Origin: Desulfopila sp. IMCC35006
GTDB lineage: Bacteria > Desulfobacterota > Desulfobulbia > Desulfobulbales > Desulfocapsaceae
Length of the DNA: 64,000 nucleotides
NCBI RefSeq assembly: GCF_005116645.1
Contig: NZ_SWCM01000011.1
Span: forward strand, 153,602-217,601
Reading direction: 5' to 3'
Under the pieces are notes generated by a model. The model had not been told where the DNA came from and ran no database searches. It saw nothing but the letters and a program-made list of their open reading frames with translations. This document shows positions 7,626 through 17,200 of this stretch, one piece after another. Position 1 is the stretch's first letter, and each line of letters opens with the position of its first letter. The position numbers and the translations under genes are program-made.

Positions 7626-9227
7626 ATGAAGGCAGAAGCAAGCCGGGTAGACATGATACAGGACAGCGTCGCTGCAGCAGAGGCAAAGGCCGCAGCTGAG
7701 GCATATGCTGGCCCACGAGCAGGTGGTGGACTCTCTTGCGCGGCAAAAGTGGAGAAGACCCTCGATCTCCCCGCCAATGCGCTGCTCTCCAAAGTGGAAG
7801 TAAGCATTGTTGCCATGCCTGCCGGTGCATGTTCCTGGCGGGAAGCCGGGGAAACACGGCTCAGTGAGGATAGCAGGAAAAAAGCCATTATAGATCTGAA
7901 AAGAATGCGTTCTGTCTCAGGCCTGAAAGCGCCCCAGACTATTGACAAAATAAACACCTGGACCGGCGCGGAATTTAGTGGCGGCGCCTTGACGGTGACC
8001 AAAAAGAATGCCCTCTTCCCCGAAGTAGCCACGGAACGGCTGTCGGTGACGTTTGCGAGTGACGTAGATATTGAAGAACTCGCCGACCAGGGCACTATCA
8101 TTCTGCCGGATGTTCCTGCCGATCTCGTTCTGTCTATAAACGACAAGACTGCATGGACCCACATTGGACCGGTAAAACTTTCTCCGGCTGATAAACAAAA
8201 CAGCAAGGTTCTTATGGAGTCTCCTTCGTTTCGTGAAACTGTCGATATCACGAAACTCCTGCAGGATGAACTTTACGCCGGGGCAGCGGCCATTAAAATA
8301 GTGCTGCGCGCAGCAATGGCCTGTCGCCTGCAATTGACCATTCCGTCGCCGCAATACCTGCTCAGCCATGATGTCGTGTTTCCTGCCCAGGCGCTTGCTC
8401 TTGAGATAACCGAGGAATGCCGGTCGACGCTTTCCCTGCCCCTTCCCGCGGCAAGCAGCTCCTGGCTGACCAGCTCCATTTCTTTTACGCTGGAGGGCAA
8501 CATCGGCCGATCGCGGTTCTTTCCCGCCGTTGGCCCCCAGGCGCTCAGCCTCGGCGAGCTTGTTCTCGACAGCGACCATGCTCTGGCCGTATCACTCACC
8601 GAGGACATCTTAACAAAATTCAAAACCATCGAAGGCGTGCGCCTTCCTCTGCAGGTCGAGAAGGGTGGTGCAGAGATAACAGCTTTTCTGCACCAGGATG
8701 ATGACGGCAAAGTGGGGGATTCTCATGCTGATGGTGCTTTTAAGTCGCTCACCATTGATGAGACGCAGGAGGAGACATGGGTGCTGCTGGAGCTGGGCAA
8801 GCCTGTATATATCCGGACAGGTACTGATCTCTGGCTGGAAATCAATGTTATCCGGGGCAAGTGCTGGTGGCAGCTGGGTGACAACAGTGTTGCATCTGAT
8901 GGGGTCGTCACCCTGCAGCGGGGTATTCCGGGAGGTCCATTTTCACCTTTCAGCCTGCGACTGAACGGGCAGGACCCGAAGCTTAAGGGGCGGCTCCGCC
9001 TCAACGGTCAGCCGGTTACCGATGGAGCAATACATGCCATCATCCCGCTTGACCCCCAGTCAGACGAAGAACTTCAGGGTATCACCACCGGTAGTGCCCC
9101 CCTTGATGTGGAGGTAGAGTTTAAGAATGCGATCCGCCCCCGTAGTGGGAAGCTGGATGTGCCCGTGCATTTTCACGCTCCAGGGACCTATACATTTACC
9201 AAAGCCCGGGTGATTTACCAGGATTAA
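7626..9227 (+). CDS. Unrecognised beta-rich eCIS-locus protein
   Basis: This 533-aa protein starts with an Ala-rich helix (about residues 1-30). The rest is dominated by beta-type segments with few charged helices, suggesting several stacked sandwich domains. Near the C-terminus are DVEVEFKNAIRPRSGKLDVP and a terminal strand TYTFTKARVIYQD. I do not recognise a family. It stands between the PASTA genes and the collagen-repeat fibre gene, 14 and 12 bases from its neighbours. A structural role (fibre adaptor or receptor-facing appendage) is plausible but unproven. No signal peptide, catalytic motif or membrane segment was seen. Confidence 0.55.
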   Translation: MKAEASRVDMIQDSVAAAEAKAAAEAYAGPRAGGGLSCAAKVEKTLDLPANALLSKVEVSIVAMPAGACSWREAGETRLSEDSRKKAIIDLKRMRSVSGLKAPQTIDKINTWTGAEFSGGALTVTKKNALFPEVATERLSVTFASDVDIEELADQGTIILPDVPADLVLSINDKTAWTHIGPVKLSPADKQNSKVLMESPSFRETVDITKLLQDELYAGAAAIKIVLRAAMACRLQLTIPSPQYLLSHDVVFPAQALALEITEECRSTLSLPLPAASSSWLTSSISFTLEGNIGRSRFFPAVGPQALSLGELVLDSDHALAVSLTEDILTKFKTIEGVRLPLQVEKGGAEITAFLHQDDDGKVGDSHADGAFKSLTIDETQEETWVLLELGKPVYIRTGTDLWLEINVIRGKCWWQLGDNSVASDGVVTLQRGIPGGPFSPFSLRLNGQDPKLKGRLRLNGQPVTDGAIHAIIPLDPQSDEELQGITTGSAPLDVEVEFKNAIRPRSGKLDVPVHFHAPGTYTFTKARVIYQD

Positions 9228-9239
9228 CGAGGAAGAGCT

Positions 9240-10847
9240 ATGGCCAGTGATGCGAAATCGAATTTTGTGGATGGGTTACGGGTAACACCTGAACATCTGA
9301 ATCATATGCAGGAAGCCCTGGCCCAGGGTATCAGCGATCTTCGATATGCCCTGGGCTGTGGCCGAATCGCCTGGGGGTTACGGCTGCTTCTCAGTGAAGA
9401 TGGAAAGACCGTAACCTTGAGCTCTGGCCTTGCTCTTTCTGCGGCAGGCCAGCGCCTCTTCGTCGGCGAGGACGTTGCCCTCAAAATACAAGCCGAGAGC
9501 ACGCCTGGAGAGGTTCTTGAGCCGTCTGCTTCAGAATACAAGGTTGTTTTGCGCAGCGCCAACCATGATCAGCCCCTTGCCCGTATCGGGGATGTACAGA
9601 CTATTATTTTTGCCGACACCAGCATTGTTGTTCTGCCCAGAAATAGTCCATTGTCGGGAGATGACTTTGTTGTCGGTACGATTTCAAGCAGTGACTCGGC
9701 TACTTATGCAGTAACCCAGAATGACGGCCTTTTTTTATGCCCCTCCTATCATGGCCATAGTGGGGATCATTTTCAGGATGAAAAAGGCAGATGGCGTTTT
9801 GACGGGACTGCAATTGAGGCGACCACCATTCCAGGTCCCGCCGGGCCGGCCGGCGAAAAGGGTGAGCAGGGAGAAAAGGGTGATCCCGGGCAACAAGGGC
9901 CCAAGGGGGATCCCGGAGTTGCCGGGGAAAAAGGCGACCCAGGCATACCCGGCCCAAAGGGTGATCCGGGAGAGCAGGGAAGCATGGGTGTTCCGGGAAT
10001 ACCCGGCGAACAGGGGCCTCAGGGGGTACCCGGGCCCAAAGGGGATACCGGCGCTGCCGGCCCGCAGGGTGTACCGGGATTGCCCGGGCCCAAAGGGGAC
10101 ACCGGTGCTGCCGGCCCGCAGGGTGTACCGGGATTGCCCGGGCCCAAAGGGGACACCGGTGCTGCCGGCCCGCAGGGTGCACCGGGATTGCCCGGGCCCA
10201 AAGGGGACACCGGCGCTGCCGGCCCGCAGGGTGCACCGGGATTGCCCGGGCCCAAAGGGGATACCGGTGCTGCCGGCCAGCAGGGGCCACCGGGGCCGCC
10301 CGGAGCCAAAGGAGACCCTGGAAACACAGGCAGCCAGGGACCCCAGGGAATTCAAGGGCCTCAGGGACCCCAAGGCCCGGCTGGGCCGTCGGGTATCCCT
10401 GAGAAAGTGGTGGTGGTTACAAAATTATCCTGGAATCCCCTGACACCTGTCAACCCTCAGAACGTCGTCGAAATTCTTCTGAGCAGGGGCTTGAGCTTTG
10501 TCTTCAGTGCCCCGCTGGATGGCGCATTGATTGACAGAACCGGCGCGAATTGTCTTCGTGTCCGTCTGCAGGGACAGGAGAACATTCTCCATCTGCTGCC
10601 GGGAAAAATATCATTCTCCCAGACCAGACCTACGATCCTTTCCTGGAACTGCACTCTTTCATCAGCAATTCTGAGTAAATATATGGATATGGAGCGGGAA
10701 ACATCGCTGCAGATAGATCTGCTGGCTGATTATCTTCGCGGTACGGACGGGATACCGGTGTCGGGCAGTGCCGGCCTGGTAATGGGCTTCCCCGATCCCT
10801 ATATGCCGGGAGGTATATTTGCCTGTTGGATGAAGATTGCTCCCTGA
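9240..10847 (+). CDS. Tail-fibre-like protein with collagen triple-helix repeats
   Basis: The 535-aa product has a non-repetitive N-terminal region (1 to about 198) of the kind seen at the base of tail fibres, including the segment [20 protein letters not shown]. It is followed by about 62 uninterrupted Gly-X-Y triplets (residues about 199-385) and a globular C-terminal domain (about 386-535). Bacterial and phage collagen-like stretches form trimeric shafts, so this is probably a trimeric fibre with a C-terminal target-binding head. It sits at the end of the baseplate gene run, where fibre genes are common. The repeat is partly made of near-identical 54-bp units, so its length may vary between strains. 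Confidence 0.75.
   Translation: MASDAKSNFVDGLRVTPEHLNHMQEALAQGISDLRYALGCGRIAWGLRLLLSEDGKTVTLSSGLALSAAGQRLFVGEDVALKIQAESTPGEVLEPSASEYKVVLRSANHDQPLARIGDVQTIIFADTSIVVLPRNSPLSGDDFVVGTISSSDSATYAVTQNDGLFLCPSYHGHSGDHFQDEKGRWRFDGTAIEATTIPGPAGPAGEKGEQGEKGDPGQQGPKGDPGVAGEKGDPGIPGPKGDPGEQGSMGVPGIPGEQGPQGVPGPKGDTGAAGPQGVPGLPGPKGDTGAAGPQGVPGLPGPKGDTGAAGPQGAPGLPGPKGDTGAAGPQGAPGLPGPKGDTGAAGQQGPPGPPGAKGDPGNTGSQGPQGIQGPQGPQGPAGPSGIPEKVVVVTKLSWNPLTPVNPQNVVEILLSRGLSFVFSAPLDGALIDRTGANCLRVRLQGQENILHLLPGKISFSQTRPTILSWNCTLSSAILSKYMDMERETSLQIDLLADYLRGTDGIPVSGSAGLVMGFPDPYMPGGIFACWMKIAP
10059..10274 (+). repeat. Four tandem 54-bp units inside the collagen-like shaft
   Basis: Four nearly identical 54-bp copies, each encoding [18 protein letters not shown] or the variant with Ala in place of Val, follow each other without spacing. 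They differ by only a few bases, mainly T/C changes, which points to recent duplication or gene conversion. Looser copies flank them on both sides. Length change through slipped pairing would alter fibre length in steps of 18 residues. Confidence 0.9.
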
Positions 10848-10881
10848 TCAGATATACCGGGAATCAACCCAGGAGGTCCGC

Positions 10882-11226
10882 ATGAGTCCCAAACCCTATA
10901 CACCTGATGATGAGATCGAATATGTCAACGATGCCGGGATTCGCAAAAAAAAAGGTAAAGGCGGCAATTCACAAAAACGGGCGGATTATTTTCTCCAGCA
11001 GCGCTTTCCATTTTTAGAGCCACTTGCTGTTGCAGAGAGCGAAAATACAAAGACAAGGAGCATCACGAAAAAGCGTACGGTCGAAGAACAGCAGGCTGCA
11101 GCCGCTCCGCTGGCGAGAATCAGATCGAACATGATGCAGGAGTATAAGCGTCGTCTCCTTGCGCAGCAGCAGGAGCTTGAAAAAGCGGCAACGAAGAAAG
11201 TCCGGACTATGCTGGACAAAGAGTAA
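10882..11226 (+). CDS. Small highly charged helical protein, unknown
   Basis: ATG 10882 follows a strong AGGAGGT site by 5 bases, so it is preferred over an upstream in-frame ATG at 10837 inside the fibre gene. The 114-aa product is Lys/Arg/Glu/Gln-rich with a predicted long helix at the C-terminal half (MQEYKRRLLAQQQELEKAAT) and an acidic start (YTPDDEIEYVNDAG). I do not recognise it. Its place between the fibre gene and the giant propeller gene, and its coiled-coil character, would suit a chaperone or a linking peptide, but nothing in the sequence proves this. Confidence 0.55.
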   Translation: MSPKPYTPDDEIEYVNDAGIRKKKGKGGNSQKRADYFLQQRFPFLEPLAVAESENTKTRSITKKRTVEEQQAAAAPLARIRSNMMQEYKRRLLAQQQELEKAATKKVRTMLDKE

Positions 11227-11244
11227 CAGATTCTTCAGGGAGGC

Positions 11245-14200
11245 ATGCGTGTGAGCTGGGTATCCATTGGTCCATCATCTGCCAGGCGCGGTCAGGCCTC
11301 AACATTTCCTGCCATAAGCGGCCGGGTGTCGGGAATTGCCCTGCCCCGTCATGGCCAGCGCGTCTATATCGCTACGGCCAATGGCGGTGTCTGGCGGTCC
11401 GACGACAGGGGAGTTACCTGGCGGCCTTTGATGGATCGCTTCGATCGCAATCCCCAGGTCGCTGTCAATCCCACATCAATTAATAATTCTGCGGTGGGTG
11501 TTGATACACTCGCCTGTGGCGCCATTGCCATTCATCCGGACCATCAGGATACAATTTTCGTTGGAACCGGTGAAGCGGCAGCCTTTGAAGGAGCTGCTCC
11601 CTTTTATTTCGGCGCCGGGGTCGCGGTGTCAACGGATGCCGGTCTTACCTGGAATATTGAGGAGGAAACCACCGCCCAGGACGGGCAACCAAGCACAGAC
11701 ATGCTTGGCATCGGTTTTTATGCCCTGGTCGTTGACCCGACCAACAAGGATATTGCGGTTGCCGCCACCACAAGGGGCCTCTATGTCCGCCAGCGTTCAG
11801 GCGCGGAGTATCGCTGGTCGCAGCGACGTATCCGGCCTGATATCTCGGGACGGGACGGGTCTGATGTTGATGTCACCTCGGTGGTGGTCGCCAGCGCCGG
11901 TGCCAATCCCCCGGTATTTTATGCGGCGACCAGGGGAAGTGGGGCTGCCAGCGGTCAAGTGTACCGGTCCATCGACCATGGTGCTACCTGGACACCGTTG
12001 GGGGTCTTTCCGCCGCCGGGCGATCCTTTTGACAGCCTTGACGGCCGGGTTACCCTGGCGGTTAAACATGATGACCCGAATTTTCTCTATGCCAGGACGT
12101 CAAGCGGTTTTATTTTCCGCTGGAACGGCACGGCAGCCAATCAGTGGAACAGTATTGCCAATTTACCCGGCGATATTGCTGATCAGGGCTTTTATAACCT
12201 GGCTCTGGCGGTGGATCCTGCCAACGGGGAACGAATTTTTGTCGGAGGCGCCACAAGCCTCATAACCCGTCCAGATGGCGAGCGCATATGGTCGGCCATC
12301 TTCTATCGTCTGACCATGGCCCGAACCCCGGCAGGGATACCCGGCGATCCCGATTTTATCGATACGGCAACCACCGTTGCGCTCGGCAGTTCGATGCATG
12401 CCGATATCCATGCCATTGCCTTTAAGCCGGGCGATGCCAATGAGATGTGGGTTGGCGGCGATGGCGGTATTTTCTTTACCACGACGCCGCAGGGTGCGGG
12501 AAATATCTTCACCCAGCGCAATGCCGGTATCGGCAGCCTGCTCACCCATAAAATCACCAGCCATCCCCAGCATGAAGCTGTTATTTTCGCCGGCGCCCAG
12601 GACAATGGCTGTCTGCGCTATACCGGTCAGGAATCCTGGTACTGCTCGGCCCATGGCGACGCCGGCGCCATTGTTATCAACAGGCGTCATCCGGAGAGGC
12701 TGCTCATTGGCTATATTACCAACAGTCTGTTTCATAAATCCGACGCCGGGGTCAGCAACCGCAACGGATCCTACAGTCTGCTCAGCTATACCCTGAATGA
12801 ACAAATCCTTTTTTACCCGCCTTTAGTCACTCCGCCTGCACCCGCCAATGATGCCGAGGCCGATCGGGTGGCCTGGGGCGCAGAACGCATCTGGCTGTCA
12901 GACAATTTCGGCACCAATTTTAATGCCCTGCCCACTCCCGCCGGGCGAACTATTCTGAGTACGGCAGCTTTCAGCAATGCCAATGACAGCCGGATAAAAT
13001 GCCTCACTTTTGGTGATCAGACCCATCTTTTTGCCGGCCTGATGAATGGTGAGATCTATTTTTTCACGGAAAACCCCGGTGCGGCAACGCCGTGGCCTGC
13101 CCCGCAGCGACTGGATACCCAGCCGGGACTGGTGCATAATGGTAATCCGATCCGCCAGCCCATCACCGATATAGCTGCTGATCCACGGAATGTGGGCGCC
13201 TGTTTCATCACCTTTGGCGGCTTTGGTGATCATCCCCGGGTTTGGTATTACGATGGCGCCAGCTGGCATAATCGCAGCGGCACCAATGCCGATGCCAATC
13301 AGAATTTAATGACGGTGCAACTCAACTGCATACTTGTCGATGCCCCGGCGGATGCAGCACAGCCTCTGCGAATCTATATCGGAGCCGATATTGGCTGCTG
13401 GCGCTCACTTGACGCGGGGATAACCTGGGAGCTGTGGGCAACCGGGCTTCCCGATTGCGCCATTCTTGATCTGGATGTATTCGCCCCGTCCCGCCTGATC
13501 CGTGCCGCCACCTTTGGCCGGGGACTCTTTGAACGGCATCTCGATGATGCAACGCGCTCCGTGCATCTCTATGTTCGCGACCATCAACTGGACACGGGCC
13601 GTATTGCCAGCAACCTTGCCGCCGCCAACATTGACAATCCCCTTGGACCGGCGAATCTGGCGGCCATTGAAACGGCAACCATTGCTGCCTCCCAGACTGC
13701 CTATAACGCGGCAATTGCCGCCGGACAGACGGAAAACCAGGCAAGGCTGGCAGAGTTAACCGCTGCCCAGAATATGTATACGGCCCAATTGGCGGCGGCT
13801 CCCGCCAACCATGTGGCTGCGCACTCCAGTCCGGATATGAAGACTGATGCTCCCGATGCCGGATTGAATTACCAGTTTGCCAGCGACGAGTGTCTTGAAT
13901 TCCTTCGCTTTGTCGATATTTTTACCGATGAATCCCAGGGCCTGACCTATACCGACAACTCTGCCAATGTCATAAACCGCGTCTATGTTCAGGTGCATAA
14001 CCGCGGCAGTGCATGGGCGCACCGTATCCAGGTCATGCTGCTGATCGCCGTGGAAACCGGTGGTGCAGTACCGGATCTGCCGGAGGATTTTGATTATTAT
14101 GTGCGCCGGGGAACGCCGGTCAATAGAGACGGCTGGCGCACGGTGGGGCTGCGCAATATGTCTGATCTGCGTGCCGGACACCCCCGGGTGACGCGCTTTG

Positions 14201-17200
14201 AGCTGAGTTCTGATTTACTGAAAGAACTGGCCGGCACGGGGACTCCCGATCTTTTTCAACTCCTGATCATTCTTCACCATAAGGATGATCCCTTTGCCAG
14301 TTCGACTCGTGTTTTCAGCGATCTGGTGGAAAGCGAACGGTTGGTTGCCGCCAAAAGAGTACGGGCAACCCTGCTTGCCGGGGTTGCGGTACCTCCTGCT
14401 ACAGTGTCTATAGCTAATTCCTGGAAGCCTATCGGCCCCTCGGGGGTACTGCGCGGCCAGGCAGGCAGTCAGCCAACGGTCAGCGGCAGAGTCTCAGGAA
14501 TTGCCGTTGCGGCAGACGGCAGACGGGTCTATGCCGCCACGGCCAGCGGTGGGGTGTGGCGCAGTGATGACCAGGGGCACCGCTGGTATTCGCTCATGGA
14601 TTCCATCAACTACGATCCCCTGTATCGAAGTATTCCGGGGGTATCCGCAAAAGGGGTCACCACCCTCAGTTGCGGGGCCATTGCCCTTGACCCCCGTGAT
14701 CCGGATAAAATATTTGTCGGGACCGGTGAAGCGCCTGGTATTACGTATCTGGGCGACGGCGTGTTGGTTTCCGATGATGGCGGCAAAAGCTGGACGCAGG
14801 AAGCACATGGAGGCTCTGCCGCAAATTCGCTCACCGGCGCTGGATTTTACGCGCTGGCGGTTGATCCGGATCCGGCGCAGGCGGATTTTGTTTTTGGCGC
14901 CACCAATATCGGTCTTTACAAACGCCAGGCCAAAATAGGCGTAGCAGGATTTGAATGGCAGCGTATAGCGGTGCCCCCATTACCGGCGAACAGTCGATGT
15001 ACCAGTGTTCTTGTCGCCAGGCGCGGGGGGGCCAGTCATTTTTTTGCAGCCCTGCCCAATGGTGGGGCCGGCGGCCAGATTTTTGAGACCTGGGATCAGG
15101 GCGCTCACTGGCAGCGGGTGGGGACCGGCTATCCCGTCGGCAAAAACCGTATTGCCCTGGCAGTCTTTCTCGACCAGGGAAACGCAGCAAATCAGGATGT
15201 TATCTATGCCATCAACGATGACGGCCAAGTACATCGGGCAGAACGGATCTCGGGCTTCCAGGGAGCATGGAGTGGTTGGACTCAGGTATCCGGCACCCCC
15301 GCCAACATCGAAAAACAGGGGAGCTATAACCGTGGTTTTGCCATTGCCCCGGACAATAAAAACCGCCTGTATATCGGCGGCGCCTGGGTCTGGTCCAACA
15401 GTGAGTATTCCGGTTTTCTCTACCGCTGTGATATCAGCGGCAGCGGTACAACACTGTCCATGGCAACGACCTTTCTCGGCAACTCCATCCATCCCGACCT
15501 GCATACCCTGGTCTTCGCCCAGAATGATCCCCGTCAGTTGTGGGTAGGCTGCGACGGCGGGGTTTTTTATACCAGCAACGCACTGGCCGCCGATAATCTG
15601 GATAATCTGTTCCGGGCATGCAACGACGGCCTGCAGACCCTGCAGTTTAACAGCATCGGGCAGCATCCGGGCCAGGAAGGCGTCATCATCGGCGGCACCC
15701 AGGATAATGGGGCCCTGCGCTATACCGGCGACGAGGCCTGGATTTTATCGGCCGGGGGGGATGGCGGCGCAGCTTTTATCAACCGGGCGGACCCGACCAA
15801 GTTTTTCAGCGTTTATATTCTCAATGAATACCGCATCAGCACCAGCGGGGGAGGGCGATACAGCTATAGCAGCAAAAGTGTCAACACCGGGTATGCCGAT
15901 GATGCGCGCATCAATAATATGTTGTTTTATCCACCCTATGCCTATACCCCGGCATCAACCGGGGCCGCCGGAGCGGACCTGGTTGCCTTTGGCGAGAGCA
16001 AGGTGTGGATCAACACCCGTTTTGGCGACGGCGACTGGCAGGCTATCACCGGCAACCTCGGGGCCACAATATCCGCCCTTGCATTTGCCACCGTAGATCT
16101 CATTTATGCAGGGACAACCAACGGCCTGATCTTTAAAATCGAAAAATCGGGCGGCACCTGGCAGGCTCCCGCGGCCCTTCATGCATCACCGACGAATTTT
16201 TCCTACATCACCTCGATTGCGGTTCATCCTGCCCATAATGACAGGATCTACATTTCGCTGGGCGGACAGGGTGGTTCAGGAACGGGCACCCGGGTGCATT
16301 ATTACGACGGTACAAGCTGGCATGACAGAACAGGAACCGGAGGTACAGGCCTGCTCAACAGCCAGATCAACTCCTTGATCATTGATCCGGATACCCATGA
16401 TCATCTCTATGTTGCAGCTGATATAGGGCTCTGGCGTTCAACCAACGGCGGCATCGACTGGGAGGTATTCAACAATGGTCTTCCGGAAACAGCCATCATC
16501 AGCCTTGCCGTCTTCAAGGCTGCCGGGCATAAAAAACTGCTGCGTGCGGCAACGCACGGGCGCGGGATGTATGAATATACTCTGGACGATGCTCAAGCCC
16601 TTGCCATTGAGCTCTACCTGCGCGACCATCAGCTCGATCCTGGCCGGGAGGGCGGTACCTCTACCTATGGTGATCCCGACCCGACCCAGCCTGCGATAAA
16701 CACCGCTTTCGGAACATCGCCGGACATCAGGATTGATGCGCCGGACAGTGACGGCAGATATCAGTTTGGTGACCGGGAGGAATTGGGTTTTGCCAACTTT
16801 ATTGGCGAGTTGACAGATAATTCGGACGAGGTACCGGTTCACCGTTTACCCATCACCAGTCATGTGTACGTGCTGGTCCATAATCGGGGGCGCGAGCAAG
16901 CCGACGGGGTGACCGTGGTGCTGCTTGTTTCCAGCGCTTTTGCCGGCGACACCCCGCCGCAGTTGCCGGAAAATTACCGGCTTTCCCTGCTCGCCAATGG
17001 CAGGGTAGAAAATGAGGACTGGACAACTGTGGGCAGTGTGGCATTGGATGACGTGCGATGCGCCAATCCTCGAACAGCCAGATTCAACCTGCCGTCAGAT
17101 ATGCTGGCATCCGGCGACAACCTTGAAGACGGCAGGAAACACGCTCTGGTCGCCTTCGTTTTCCATGAAAGAGACCGATTGGCCGGTGACGAACGCACGG

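Noticed and set aside
10015..10300. Possible CRISPR-like array
   Set aside because: The 54-bp units are directly tandem with no unique spacers and keep reading frame; they encode collagen triplets.
9735..10373. Long antisense frames with Pro/Gly/Arg-rich repeats opposite the collagen region
   Set aside because: They are shadows of the GC-rich tandem repeat; the sense frame encodes a regular Gly-X-Y collagen pattern and has the ribosome site.
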